A stretch of DNA of 64,000 nt, from the NCBI RefSeq assembly GCF_041595635.1, contig NZ_JBFHJW010000002.1:1-64000 (forward strand), in the 5' to 3' direction. Origin of the DNA: Labilibaculum sp041595635. GTDB taxonomy: Bacteria; Bacteroidota; Bacteroidia; Bacteroidales; Marinifilaceae. The notes below the pieces were generated by a model that ran no database searches, was not told the DNA's origin, and saw nothing but the letters and a program-made list of their open reading frames with translations. Below are positions 1 through 7,562 of this stretch, piece after piece. The first letter of the stretch is position 1. Each line of letters begins with the position of its first letter. The position numbers were made by a program, and so were the translations under genes.

Positions 1-1
1 C

Positions 2-220
2 AGAAAAATAGAGGTAAGCGAGGAGTTCGTTCAGATCACTAAAAAACTGGATTACCAACTCAATAAAATTGGAGTGAATCTCAATCAGATTTCCAAAAAT
101 ATCAATGCTCAACAAGTGTATCAGTTTGGGTCTTCAGATCGAAAAATATTTCTACAGATTTTACAGGAACTCCGAAACTGTTTTTCCGTTTTGCAGAGGT
201 ATGTGGATGTAATTGAATAA
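2..220 (+). CDS. MobC-like relaxosome accessory protein (5' truncated by window edge)
   Basis: Frame 2 is open from the window edge to a TAA at 218-220 and encodes 72 residues. The segment KIGVNLNQISKNIN matches the conserved G-x-NLNQI-x-x-x-N motif of plasmid/transposon MobC relaxosome proteins, which help the relaxase nick the transfer origin. The C-terminus is a predicted helix rich in Leu and Val. The relaxase gene follows after 17 bases, the usual mobC-mobA order in Bacteroidota mobilizable elements. The start codon and N-terminus lie outside the window. Confidence 0.75.
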   Translation, partial: RKIEVSEEFVQITKKLDYQLNKIGVNLNQISKNINAQQVYQFGSSDRKIFLQILQELRNCFSVLQRYVDVIE

Positions 221-237
221 AAATAGAAGCTCTTTTC

Positions 238-1146
238 ATGGTCATTGTGATTCATCAAACAAGCAGTACGGAGAATGCTTTCCTTTATAATGAGAAGAAA
301 GTGAAGGAGAAGCAGGCTGCATTTTTCCATAGCCGAAACACCAAGGCCATCAATCCTTTTTTTTACGACAAAAGCCATCGTTTAAAAGAACTGACTGATA
401 TCGAAAAGCTCAATCCCAGAGTGAAAAATAAATGCCTTCACATTTCCTTTAATCCATCTGTAGATGATTCCTTGAAATTAAATGATCAGATTATACGAAA
501 GGAAATGGATCAATTGATGCAATACATGGGCTATGGCGATCAGACTTATTTTGTCTACAAGCACAAAGATTTGGAGCGGATGCATTTTCATATTGTATCC
601 ACGCGTATCGACAAATATACCGGTAAGAAAATCAAGGACAATTATGAGCGGCAGAAGGCTCAGAATTTCATTAAGGAATTAGAGATAAGACATCAATTGG
701 ACCATAAAAATTCAGAGAAAGTAGCATTTAAATTTTCAGCCAGAAGTCGGAATATTAAACAAAGTTTGGAGGGCCTTTTTTATCAGATCAACCAAATGGA
801 GACCATTAATACAAAAGAATTGTATGAGGAAAGAATGAAATTATTCAATGTGGAGATTCGTAAATCGGGAAGAGGTCATATTGTTGTGGTGACCGATGGC
901 AATGGGAAGGTAATTCGTTACCCCATTCGATTGTCAAAATTTAAAGAGCAGCCCAAATTTTATCAGAAAGAAAAACAGCAAATTGAGAAGCCAAAGCAAA
1001 TAGAGCATAAGGATACATCCAGGCATAACAGAATGTTTGTAGACTTCTTAAATGAATTCAGTAAACAAATAAGACATCAGGAATTGAAAAATAGTAATGT
1101 CAAACAATTAAAATCCAGAAAGAAGAAAAGGAAATTAAGGCGATGA
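238..1146 (+). CDS. MOBP-type relaxase/mobilization nuclease
   Basis: A 302-residue relaxase that would nick the origin of transfer and stay covalently bound to the DNA strand during conjugative mobilization. The segment YKHKDLERMHFHIV (about residues 107-120) holds the three-histidine metal site (H109, H116, H118) typical of MOB relaxases. A tyrosine near residue 17 in a NAFLYNEKKV context is the likely nucleophile. The C-terminus is very basic (KSRKKKRKLRR), which fits DNA binding. It is short for the family, so it carries only the relaxase domain. It lies 17 bases downstream of the mobC-like gene and is probably cotranscribed with it. Confidence 0.88.
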   Translation: MVIVIHQTSSTENAFLYNEKKVKEKQAAFFHSRNTKAINPFFYDKSHRLKELTDIEKLNPRVKNKCLHISFNPSVDDSLKLNDQIIRKEMDQLMQYMGYGDQTYFVYKHKDLERMHFHIVSTRIDKYTGKKIKDNYERQKAQNFIKELEIRHQLDHKNSEKVAFKFSARSRNIKQSLEGLFYQINQMETINTKELYEERMKLFNVEIRKSGRGHIVVVTDGNGKVIRYPIRLSKFKEQPKFYQKEKQQIEKPKQIEHKDTSRHNRMFVDFLNEFSKQIRHQELKNSNVKQLKSRKKKRKLRR

Positions 1147-1172
1147 ATATAACTAATATCTAGTCTTTGAAA

Positions 1173-1313
1173 AGTGCAGTAAAAGGCACTATTAACTTCT
1201 GAATTAGTGAAAAGCATACAATAATCACTACAAAGTGCAATAAAATGCCTAAATAGATATTTTTCATGTCAAATAATGATATATTTACAGAAAAAAGAGT
1301 AATATAATGCACT
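1173..1313. promoter_or_regulatory. Array of three HipB-type operator candidates
   Basis: Three sites share a half-site/8-base spacer/half-site plan. At 1173-1190 there is a perfect AGTGC-N8-GCACT. At 1234-1251 there is AGTGC-N8-GCCTA, and at 1296-1313 AGAGT-N8-GCACT. The spacers are alike (AGTAAAAG, AATAAAAT, AATATAAT) and the site centres are 61-62 bp apart. E. coli HipB operators have the same 5-N8-5 geometry. The last site overlaps the hipB start codon, which fits autorepression. HipB binding itself is inferred. Confidence 0.6.
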
Positions 1314-1519
1314 ATCAGAACTTAATAGAAATCATAAAGGAACGACGCCATGCTATGAAGGTGACTCAGGAGGTATTAGCCGAAATTTCAGGGGTTGGAC
1401 TTCGTACCTTAAAGCAGTTTGAGAGTGGAAAAGGAAATCCTACCCTTGCAACTCTTGTGAATTTGGCAGATGCCTTAGGATTGGAAATTACTTTACAGAT
1501 TAAGAATAAACTTGAATAA
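1307..1519 (+). CDS. hipB: HipB-like antitoxin, XRE-family DNA-binding protein
   Basis: This 70-residue protein is nearly all a Cro/C1-type helix-turn-helix: the core TQEVLAEISGVGLRTLKQFE is followed by GKGNPTLATLVNLADALGLE. It is the DNA-binding member of a Hip toxin-antitoxin operon and probably represses its own promoter through the operators overlapping its start. Its stop codon overlaps the start of the next gene by one base (TAATG), indicating translational coupling. The C-terminal tail after the HTH is short, so it may not contact the kinase in the way E. coli HipB contacts HipA. Confidence 0.85.
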   Translation: MHYQNLIEIIKERRHAMKVTQEVLAEISGVGLRTLKQFESGKGNPTLATLVNLADALGLEITLQIKNKLE

Positions 1520-1842
1520 TGAGACGCGCTCGAATTTTATACAAGGAGGAAGAGGCTGGAATCTTAAGCCAGTTCGATGATGGAACTTTTACTTTTCGTT
1601 ACCATGACTATTGGTTGGAGAATAATTCCAAACCTGCCATTAGTTTGACATTGCCTAAACAGCAGAAGGAATATCGGTCTGCTTACCTGCCTGCTTTTTT
1701 CTTTAATATGCTGCCAGAAGGAGCGAATAGACAAATCTTATGCAGTTCAAAACGAATTGATAAGAAAGATGATTTTGGCTTGTTACTGGCATCTGCTGGA
1801 ATAGATACGATAGGAGCCGTAAAAGTGATTAAAATGAATTGA
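1519..1842 (+). CDS. hipS: HipS-like protein (detached HipA N-terminal subdomain 1)
   Basis: This 107-residue protein matches the N-terminal subdomain of HipA kinases (GILSQFDDGTFTFRYHDYWL, then ISLTLPKQQKEYRSAYLPAFFFNMLPEGANRQ, given here in two parts of the domain). In single-chain HipA this region is fused to the kinase; here it is a separate gene. That is the architecture of HipBST systems, in which HipS is the protein that neutralizes the HipT kinase. It sits between hipB and hipT in a tight operon. The antitoxin role is inferred from the studied E. coli HipBST. Confidence 0.8.
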   Translation: MRRARILYKEEEAGILSQFDDGTFTFRYHDYWLENNSKPAISLTLPKQQKEYRSAYLPAFFFNMLPEGANRQILCSSKRIDKKDDFGLLLASAGIDTIGAVKVIKMN

Positions 1843-1844
1843 AC

Positions 1845-2828
1845 ATGAGTTTACCTGAAATAAAATATTGTCCCGGAACATTGGCTGAAGGTTTTGATAC
1901 CTATAGCAGAACCTGTTTGAAAAGACTTTTCAATGGGAAAAAGGTATTCCATATTTTGCCCTATGATTCTCCAGCGAGTAATACGGATTCGGATGTTTTG
2001 TTTGATGACAGTAGAAGGCATATCTCCATTTCTGGAGTGCAGGAAAAGTATTCCGTTATACTTGAGAAAAACAAACTTCGCCTGACAAAAGAGGGAGAGA
2101 GAGGAACTTATATTTTGAAGCCTGTACCTTCCTATGGGAATAGAGCCGATCAAATGCCTGCCAATGAGCATTTGACCATGCAAATTGCTCGTCAGGTATT
2201 TGGGATTGAGACCGCTGAAAATGCTCTGGTATTCTTTAAGAATGGTGATTCGGCATACATCACAAAAAGGTTTGATGTAAAAGAAGATGGTGGCAAATGG
2301 GCTCAGGAAGACTTTGCATCTCTGGCAGAAAAAACGCCTCAGACACATGGCGATCAATACAAATACACAGGAAATTACCTTGATCTATTTGACTTGATGA
2401 AGAAATATGTTCCTGCCTACCAAATTGAAGCGCTTAAACTGTTTAGGCTTTTGATGTTTAACTATCTTTTTTCAAATGGGGATGCTCACCTGAAAAACTT
2501 CTCATTGTTGGAAACGCCAATGGGAGATTTTCGATTGAGTCCAGCCTATGACTTATTGAATAGCAGAATTCATATTGAGGATAGTGATTTTGCACTGGAG
2601 GATGGACTATTGCCTAAAAGTTTTGCTCAGGGAACAATTGGCAAGCAATTTTATACTCTTGCAGAAAAAGCTGAATTAAACGAAAAACAGATTCATAAAA
2701 TAGTTGAATCATTAAGAGGAAATTCAGAGAAGGTAGAACGCTTAATTGTGGCCTCATTTTTAAATGAAAAAACAAAAAGGAGTTATTTGCAATCCTATAA
2801 TAAAAAGTTAAAAAGATTGACTAAATAA
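1845..2828 (+). CDS. hipT: HipT-like serine/threonine kinase toxin
   Basis: HipA-family kinase of about 327 residues lacking the N-terminal subdomain, which is supplied by the preceding gene. The start is placed at the ATG at 1845; an in-frame TTG at 1839 is the alternative. The Gly-rich loop reads HISISGVQEKYSVIL and has two serines in an SIS arrangement, the autophosphorylation motif described for HipT. The catalytic loop is FSNGDAHLKNFSLL, and SPAYDLLNS supplies the metal-binding Asp. Kinases of this family phosphorylate aminoacyl-tRNA synthetases (TrpS for E. coli HipT); the target here is unknown. Confidence 0.85.
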   Translation: MSLPEIKYCPGTLAEGFDTYSRTCLKRLFNGKKVFHILPYDSPASNTDSDVLFDDSRRHISISGVQEKYSVILEKNKLRLTKEGERGTYILKPVPSYGNRADQMPANEHLTMQIARQVFGIETAENALVFFKNGDSAYITKRFDVKEDGGKWAQEDFASLAEKTPQTHGDQYKYTGNYLDLFDLMKKYVPAYQIEALKLFRLLMFNYLFSNGDAHLKNFSLLETPMGDFRLSPAYDLLNSRIHIEDSDFALEDGLLPKSFAQGTIGKQFYTLAEKAELNEKQIHKIVESLRGNSEKVERLIVASFLNEKTKRSYLQSYNKKLKRLTK

Positions 2829-2875
2829 TCTTACATAGAAGGGCTTGTTTTTGATGGATAGTGTCATTTAAAGAA

Positions 2876-2900
2876 AGAGTTAGGCTCAATGCCTAACTCT
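2876..2900 (+). terminator. Hairpin terminator after hipBST
   Basis: AGAGTTAGGC, a TCAAT loop and GCCTAACTCT form a perfect 10-bp stem. It lies between the hipT stop and the convergent excisionase-like gene, so it could serve both strands. The downstream T-run is short and interrupted. Confidence 0.7.
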
Positions 2901-2937
2901 CTGTATTTTATTCAAGCACTCCTTGGGAAGGTGTCGT

Positions 2938-3291
2938 CTAATACCTTTTGAATCTCGACCGTTTGGAGGTCATTTCATTGTGAATTTCCTCCATAAGCTC
3001 GCCATGAGTTTTCTTCTTGTAGCTTCCAATCCAATTGAGTAGTTCGTCTTCATAAAAATATAGTTTTCGCCCTGCTTTGTAACAGGGGATTTTTCCTTTT
3101 CTAACATACTCATAGATTGTATTCTTCGATTTCAATATCAATTGACTTGCAGTATTAATATCAATAGGTTTCCTGTCTTTGGGAACAATCTTTTTTTCAG
3201 ATTCAACCAGACTCCTCAATTCTGTCATCTCTTTTATCAGGTAAGCCACAGCTTTGGGTAATTTTTCGAAGGTAATTTCTTCTTCTTTCAT
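2938..3291 (-). CDS. Excisionase-like HTH_17 protein
   Basis: This 117-residue protein has a MerR-like HTH_17 domain in its second half (PIDINTASQLILKSKNTIYE through the wing RKGKIPCYKAGRKLYFYEDELLNWI). Small proteins with this fold next to a tyrosine integrase usually act as excisionases or directionality factors. The gene lies 25 bases downstream of the integrase on the same strand and is probably cotranscribed with it. The N-terminal half looks like a coiled coil (KLPKAVAYLIKEMTELRSLV). The Xis role is inferred from position and fold. Confidence 0.75.
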   Translation of the reverse strand: MKEEEITFEKLPKAVAYLIKEMTELRSLVESEKKIVPKDRKPIDINTASQLILKSKNTIYEYVRKGKIPCYKAGRKLYFYEDELLNWIGSYKKKTHGELMEEIHNEMTSKRSRFKRY

Positions 3292-3316
3292 AATATCCGA
3301 TCTAATTAGATTAAAA

Positions 3317-4417
3317 TTATTTCAGGCTTATTTTATTGGCAGATTCACGTTTTTTAAAACTTACTAAATCTGCATAAATTTGAGTTGTTGATACATTTTT
3401 ATGCGTCAACATTTTAGATACCGTATAGATGTCTGTTCCGGCAGCTATTTGAAGGGTAGCAAAGGTGTGTCTGAAACAATGGAAGGTGATGTTTTTAGTA
3501 ATGCCAGCATCGGCGACCCATTTTTTTAACGGCTGATATACCATAGTTCTTTCCAAACCTTTAAAAACCTTACCTAGGCTAGGTGTTCCACACAATTCTA
3601 ATGCCTCTTCACTTAGGGGTAAGGTTGTTTCGGTTTCCGTTTTTTCCGTTCGGATTCTCATGCAATATCCATCATCAGATGCTAAAATAATTTCACTCCA
3701 GTCTAATTTTAAAATATCACTAATTCGTAATCCTGTGAGACTAGCAAATAGAGATGCAGATTTTAATACTGGAATTTTACAAGGCGTATTTGCCAATTGT
3801 TTTAATTCTTCCAGTGTGAGGTATTCTTTCTTAGTATCTTCGTAATCTATCTTTTCCAGGAAATCATTAATGTTTTCAGGAATTAATTTATCTCTATAGG
3901 CAATTTTTAATAAGGCTCTAAATGTAGAGAAATAGCTTGCAGATGAATTTCTGGATATTTTCAGGTTCTTATGCTTAAGTTGGTTGGCATTTAAAAGATA
4001 AGACCTGAATCTTCTACATAAATTAATAGTAACATCTTCAAACGTACACTGATTATTCACAAAATTTGAGAAATGGGTATAGACCATTAGCCACTTTTGA
4101 TCTTTCTTCAAGACTAAATCATAAAAAAAATCTAAGAAACTAGCCTTTAATTTATGTTTGTCAAGAAAATCAAATTCTTCATTGATTAAGGATTGCACCC
4201 GAATGGCTCTTATGCCTTCTGCTTTTTGAAGAATTTCCTTATTATAGGATTGCTCAATACTGTTTTTAGGTGCTTGAAAAATATAGATACCAAGAGATTC
4301 TCGGCGTGTCATTTTCATTGTACTTGGATTTCGAATTCCTGGGTAGTAATCAAGATATAATGAATATCTTCCTTTCGATATCGCCCTTTTTCGTAAAGTA
4401 ACTTTTGTGCATGTCAT
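3317..4417 (-). CDS. Site-specific tyrosine recombinase/integrase
   Basis: This 366-residue integrase catalyses insertion and excision of the element. The catalytic set is visible: R231 in TGLRISDIL, K259 in RTEKTET, H313-x-x-R316 in FHCFRHTFAT, H339 in LTHKNVSTTQ and the nucleophile Y348. The N-terminal part holds an arm-binding domain followed by a SAM-like core-binding domain, as in Bacteroidota phage/transposon integrases. It lies 6 bases downstream of the multi-HTH gene, so the three genes at the element's right end form one leftward operon. Confidence 0.93.
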   Translation of the reverse strand: MTCTKVTLRKRAISKGRYSLYLDYYPGIRNPSTMKMTRRESLGIYIFQAPKNSIEQSYNKEILQKAEGIRAIRVQSLINEEFDFLDKHKLKASFLDFFYDLVLKKDQKWLMVYTHFSNFVNNQCTFEDVTINLCRRFRSYLLNANQLKHKNLKISRNSSASYFSTFRALLKIAYRDKLIPENINDFLEKIDYEDTKKEYLTLEELKQLANTPCKIPVLKSASLFASLTGLRISDILKLDWSEIILASDDGYCMRIRTEKTETETTLPLSEEALELCGTPSLGKVFKGLERTMVYQPLKKWVADAGITKNITFHCFRHTFATLQIAAGTDIYTVSKMLTHKNVSTTQIYADLVSFKKRESANKISLK

Positions 4418-4423
4418 GATGAT

Positions 4424-5335
4424 TTAAATTTTGGAATTAAGCAATTTATCAAGTTCTGCTTTAGAAACTTTGATGTATTTGCCAGCTTTCAATTTTGATA
4501 TGCTGTGCTTTTTAATGATAGAGTAGAGACTATCTCTGGAAAGATTAAATTTCAACATAGCCTCTTTTATAGAGTAGAATTGAGGAGGGGGATCTTGTTG
4601 TATTCCTTTCGCAATTAAAATATGTTTCCGGGAATATAGCATATTATGGCCCTCTCTCTTTTTTGGAATATTTTCTCTGGAAACCAGGGAGTAGGCTCCC
4701 GATTCCTTCATATTTAGTTCATCGCATAGCTCTTTAATTGTTATCCAGTCGTCTATGTCAATTTGACCAATTGTAGTTCTATTTTTAAAATGATTGTCTA
4801 TGTGTGATTTACTATAATAGGTTTTCCCTCTCCGCTTTATTTTAGGAATATTTTTTTCCTTAATTAACTTATAAGCCCAGGTATCGCCGATATTAAATTT
4901 TTCTTTAATCTCAGAAAATGAGTAAAGTTCCATTTCTTTTTTTACCAGCTCGGTAGGATTAATTTGCTTTGATTTAGCCTTAGTAAACATCTCATCAATA
5001 TCACTACGTTTTATAAGTGTTATTCTTGGCGAAATTTTTGAAGCTTTTAATTGCCCACAATAGATTAGGTTGTAAACAGTTTGTCTGCACAGACCAAGCA
5101 GGCTTGAAACCTCGTTAATCTTTAGGTATTCTTTACTGTTTAAATAATCGAATGAGGGTAATGAAATATCAATACTATTCGTTTTCGCATGCTGCTTAAC
5201 TTTCTCTTTCTTTTTAATTGCTTTGTAGGCTCTGGAATTGCAGAGATGAGAACAATATTTAGTGGTAGTGGTTTTTGCAATAAATGATTTTCCACACCAG
5301 TCACATATTTTTTTAATTCGTAAATTACTACTCAT
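4424..5335 (-). CDS. Zinc-finger protein with four tandem HTH_17 domains
   Basis: This 303-residue protein opens with a four-cysteine zinc knuckle (C11, C14, C28, C32; CDWCGKSF ... YCSHLC). A basic linker and four MerR-like HTH_17 modules follow, at about residues 68-117, 137-184, 196-244 and 252-301. Each has the pattern helix, turn-helix with TVY/WAY/GAY/SLY, then a basic wing. It precedes the integrase in the same operon. Tandem DNA-binding modules suggest it organizes several sites at the attachment region or in the promoter upstream. No enzymatic motif is visible, and I do not know a named family with four copies. Confidence 0.7.
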   Translation of the reverse strand: MSSNLRIKKICDWCGKSFIAKTTTTKYCSHLCNSRAYKAIKKKEKVKQHAKTNSIDISLPSFDYLNSKEYLKINEVSSLLGLCRQTVYNLIYCGQLKASKISPRITLIKRSDIDEMFTKAKSKQINPTELVKKEMELYSFSEIKEKFNIGDTWAYKLIKEKNIPKIKRRGKTYYSKSHIDNHFKNRTTIGQIDIDDWITIKELCDELNMKESGAYSLVSRENIPKKREGHNMLYSRKHILIAKGIQQDPPPQFYSIKEAMLKFNLSRDSLYSIIKKHSISKLKAGKYIKVSKAELDKLLNSKI

Positions 5336-5365
5336 AGTTTCGCCAATTTTTGTCTACTCACATAT

Positions 5366-5425
5366 ACCATAGTCCACCATAGTCTAAAAAATACACTATC
5401 TTGCAAAAAGTATATTTACAAGATA
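5366..5425. repeat. Direct and inverted repeats upstream of the multi-HTH/integrase operon
   Basis: ACCATAGTC occurs twice in tandem, at 5366-5374 and 5376-5384, with a 10-bp period (one helical turn). Just beyond, TATCTTG at 5397-5403 and CAAGATA at 5419-5425 form a perfect 7-bp inverted repeat. The positions lie in the promoter region of the leftward operon and between integrase and mnmE, so they may be operator sites or integrase/Xis arm sites. No binding data. Confidence 0.5.
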
Positions 5426-5498
5426 AAGAAAAAATGCAGACGATACAAATGAGTTGCAAAAATTAACAATTCTTGGGTGTTTGATGACAAAACAAGTT

Positions 5499-5522
5499 AA
5501 ACCCCTTTATTTAAAGGGGTTT
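5499..5522. terminator. Hairpin between the mobile element and mnmE
   Basis: AAACCCCTTTA and TAAAGGGGTTT form a perfect 11-bp inverted repeat around two bases, or a 9-bp stem with a wider loop. It is followed on the plus strand by TTTAATG. It lies downstream of the leftward mnmE and upstream of the leftward integrase operon, so it probably insulates the two. Confidence 0.75.
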
Positions 5523-5576
5523 TAATGTCTTGAATAATAGTGCTAAATGGTGTGTTTTAATTGATTTTTTGAATCT

Positions 5577-5594
5577 CTATTTGCCGATACAGAA
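5577..5594 (-). other. Candidate attachment site at the mnmE 3' terminus
   Basis: The last 18 bases of mnmE encode the conserved C-terminal FCIGK plus stop. The SGI1-type islands of enterobacteria integrate in exactly this 3' terminal stretch of mnmE (trmE/thdF), and the element here abuts it with its integrase nearby. No second copy was seen in the window, which is expected because the far end of the element lies to the left of base 1. Confidence 0.5.
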
Positions 5595-6974
5595 GTTCTT
5601 AAAGATATTTCCCAATACTTCATCGGTACTAATATCACCAGTTATTTCACCAAGAAAATGAAGGCATTCACGAATGTCCTGAGCTAAAAAATCGGTAGGA
5701 ATTTGATCATCCAAACCTTTGTTCACTCTATCGATACTTCCCAATGCATTTTTAAGAGCTTCGAAATGACGAATATTGGTAACAATTACATCTTGCTCAC
5801 TAATTTTACCCATGTTAACCGATTTGAGAAGCTCTTCAGTTAACGAATCAATATTTTCTTTTTGCTTGGCCGATATAAACATGAGCTTATCTTCTGCAGT
5901 TAAACCCGTTAGCTTTTTTACTAAATTCTGAGGATCAGGAGTTAAATCTATTTTGTTGATACAGACGATCAGGTGTTGAGAATCTCTATCTATGGCTTCA
6001 TTTACATTCCGAATGGATTCGTTAATGTCTTTGATATCTCGATCGGCATCTACCAGTAAAAGAACAATCTGAGCTTGTTTCATTTTGCTGTAGGTTCGCT
6101 CAATTCCCATGCTTTCGATTCGGTCGAGAGTGGTTCGAATACCTGCAGTATCTATAAAGCGGAAAGTAATTCCACCAAGGTTAATGGTATCTTCTATTAC
6201 ATCGCGAGTTGTACCAGCAATATCCGAAACAATCGCTCTATCCTCATTTAAAAGGGCATTTAGAAGGGTTGATTTACCAACATTGGTATCTCCAACAATG
6301 GCAACAGGAACGCCATTTTTAATCACATTTCCCAGCTCAAAAGAGTTGACAAGCTTTTGGATTAATCCTTGAATTTCATTTACCAAATTGGTTAATTGAG
6401 TACGATCGGCAAACTCAACATCCTCTTCACTAAAATCAAGTTCTAATTCAATTAAGGAGATGAAATTGAGAAGTCTGCTTCTTAAGTTGGCAATTTCGTT
6501 GGAAAAACCACCACGCATTTGCTGTAAGGCCACTTTATGAGCAGCTGCCGAGTTCGAAGCAATTAAATCAGCAACAGCTTCGGCTTGCGATAAATCCATT
6601 TTTCCATTTAAAAAAGCTCTTTGAGTATATTCTCCAGGATTAGCACTGCGAGCACCATTTTTTAGTAAGACTTGTAGTATGCGATACTGAATGAAAGGAG
6701 CTCCATGGCAGGCGATTTCTATGCTATTTTCTCCCGTGTAGGAGTGAGGAGCTTTAAAAATACTCACCAATACTTCGTCGATTATATCTTCGCCATCCTG
6801 AATGGTCCCAAAATGAACCGTATTGGCTTTTTGCTGGCTAATTTTATTTTTGCTTGCTGCAATAAATACTTTATCACAAATAGTGAGAGCATCAGCTCCT
6901 GATAGGCGCACAATAGCAATAGCTCCATTTCCTGGGGCTGTTGAAATCGCACATATGGTAGATTGATCGATCAT
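5577..6974 (-). CDS. mnmE: tRNA uridine-5-carboxymethylaminomethyl modification GTPase MnmE
   Basis: With MnmG, MnmE builds the (carboxymethyl)aminomethyl group on wobble U34 of tRNAs. From the ATG at 6974 the protein is 465 residues, close to the 454 of E. coli. The N-terminal tetrahydrofolate domain begins STICAISTAPGNGAIAIVRL. The G domain shows G1 GDTNVGKS (about 228-235), the G2 region IAGTTRD, G3 DTAG and G4 NKID. The C-terminus FKNFCIGK carries the catalytic Cys motif. An upstream in-frame TTG at 7025 gives a non-conserved extension and was not used. The reading frame is intact despite the adjacent element. Confidence 0.97.
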   Translation of the reverse strand: MIDQSTICAISTAPGNGAIAIVRLSGADALTICDKVFIAASKNKISQQKANTVHFGTIQDGEDIIDEVLVSIFKAPHSYTGENSIEIACHGAPFIQYRILQVLLKNGARSANPGEYTQRAFLNGKMDLSQAEAVADLIASNSAAAHKVALQQMRGGFSNEIANLRSRLLNFISLIELELDFSEEDVEFADRTQLTNLVNEIQGLIQKLVNSFELGNVIKNGVPVAIVGDTNVGKSTLLNALLNEDRAIVSDIAGTTRDVIEDTINLGGITFRFIDTAGIRTTLDRIESMGIERTYSKMKQAQIVLLLVDADRDIKDINESIRNVNEAIDRDSQHLIVCINKIDLTPDPQNLVKKLTGLTAEDKLMFISAKQKENIDSLTEELLKSVNMGKISEQDVIVTNIRHFEALKNALGSIDRVNKGLDDQIPTDFLAQDIRECLHFLGEITGDISTDEVLGNIFKNFCIGK

Positions 6975-7119
6975 GATTTTACTTCTGTTTAGAATACTGT
7001 TTTGCAAAGATAAAAGAATTAGCAATGAACACTTAGAATTATACTTCGAAATAAATTAAAGAAATATAAAATTTTAAGAATACCAATATGTTGGGATTGA
7101 TAAATCCGTTTTTTGAAAA

Positions 7120-7127
7120 TAGTTTTG
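7120..7127 (+). promoter_or_regulatory. Bacteroidota -7 promoter element (TAnnTTTG)
   Basis: TAGTTTTG matches the Bacteroidota -7 consensus exactly, with a TTGA about 19 bases upstream as a -33 partner. It lies 25 bases before the start of the small zinc-type gene at 7153. Confidence 0.55.
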
Positions 7128-7152
7128 TATACTCATTCTAAATAAGAAGACT

Positions 7153-7488
7153 ATGATTTATAATAGAACATCAAATGGCACTCTTTTTAAGTGCGATAGC
7201 TGCAATGCCATTCATCTGGAATTTAATAATTTGAATATTAATTTTTCGAATGCGAGTAAGTATCATGAGTATGCTACATTTTTACATCAACTTAATGCAG
7301 ATGAATGGATTAGTGTCAATAAAGATACTCCTTACCAGAGAAAAATTATGATCCCTTTAGGCAAAGGGAATATTAATTTTATGCTGCATGCCGGAGAGTT
7401 GGAAGATTTAAAGAGACTTTGTATTAGGAGATTAGGTTCAAATCAGATTCGACTTCAGGAATTAAAAATTGATTATAGCCTCAATTAA
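7153..7488 (+). CDS. Conserved hypothetical protein with CxxC motif (DUF6686-like)
   Basis: A 111-residue cytoplasmic protein without signal peptide or membrane segment. The N-terminus has a CDSCNAIHLEFNNLNINFS segment, a CxxC followed by alternating hydrophobics. This resembles the small Bacteroidota family DUF6686; the assignment is from memory of the pattern and is tentative. It stands alone between mnmE (divergent) and the next small gene, with its own TAnnTTTG promoter. Function unknown. Confidence 0.7.
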   Translation: MIYNRTSNGTLFKCDSCNAIHLEFNNLNINFSNASKYHEYATFLHQLNADEWISVNKDTPYQRKIMIPLGKGNINFMLHAGELEDLKRLCIRRLGSNQIRLQELKIDYSLN

Positions 7489-7562
7489 TCCATGCTTTGA
7501 GACGTGTAAATATCCAAATGATTACTTTTGCCCTTATTAATTAATTAGAATATGCTTACGCG

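Larger units (their letters stand above)
1..5594. mobile_element. Right end of an integrative mobilizable element at the mnmE 3' end
   Basis: A block of mobilization genes (MobC-like, relaxase), a toxin-antitoxin cargo, an excisionase-like protein, a tyrosine integrase and a multi-HTH protein lies directly against the 3' end of mnmE. The integrase side faces mnmE, as is usual for site-specific integrative elements. The left end lies outside the window, so the outer direct repeat cannot be seen. The boundary at the mnmE stop region is inferred from gene content and from the known use of this gene's 3' end by other islands. Confidence 0.75.
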
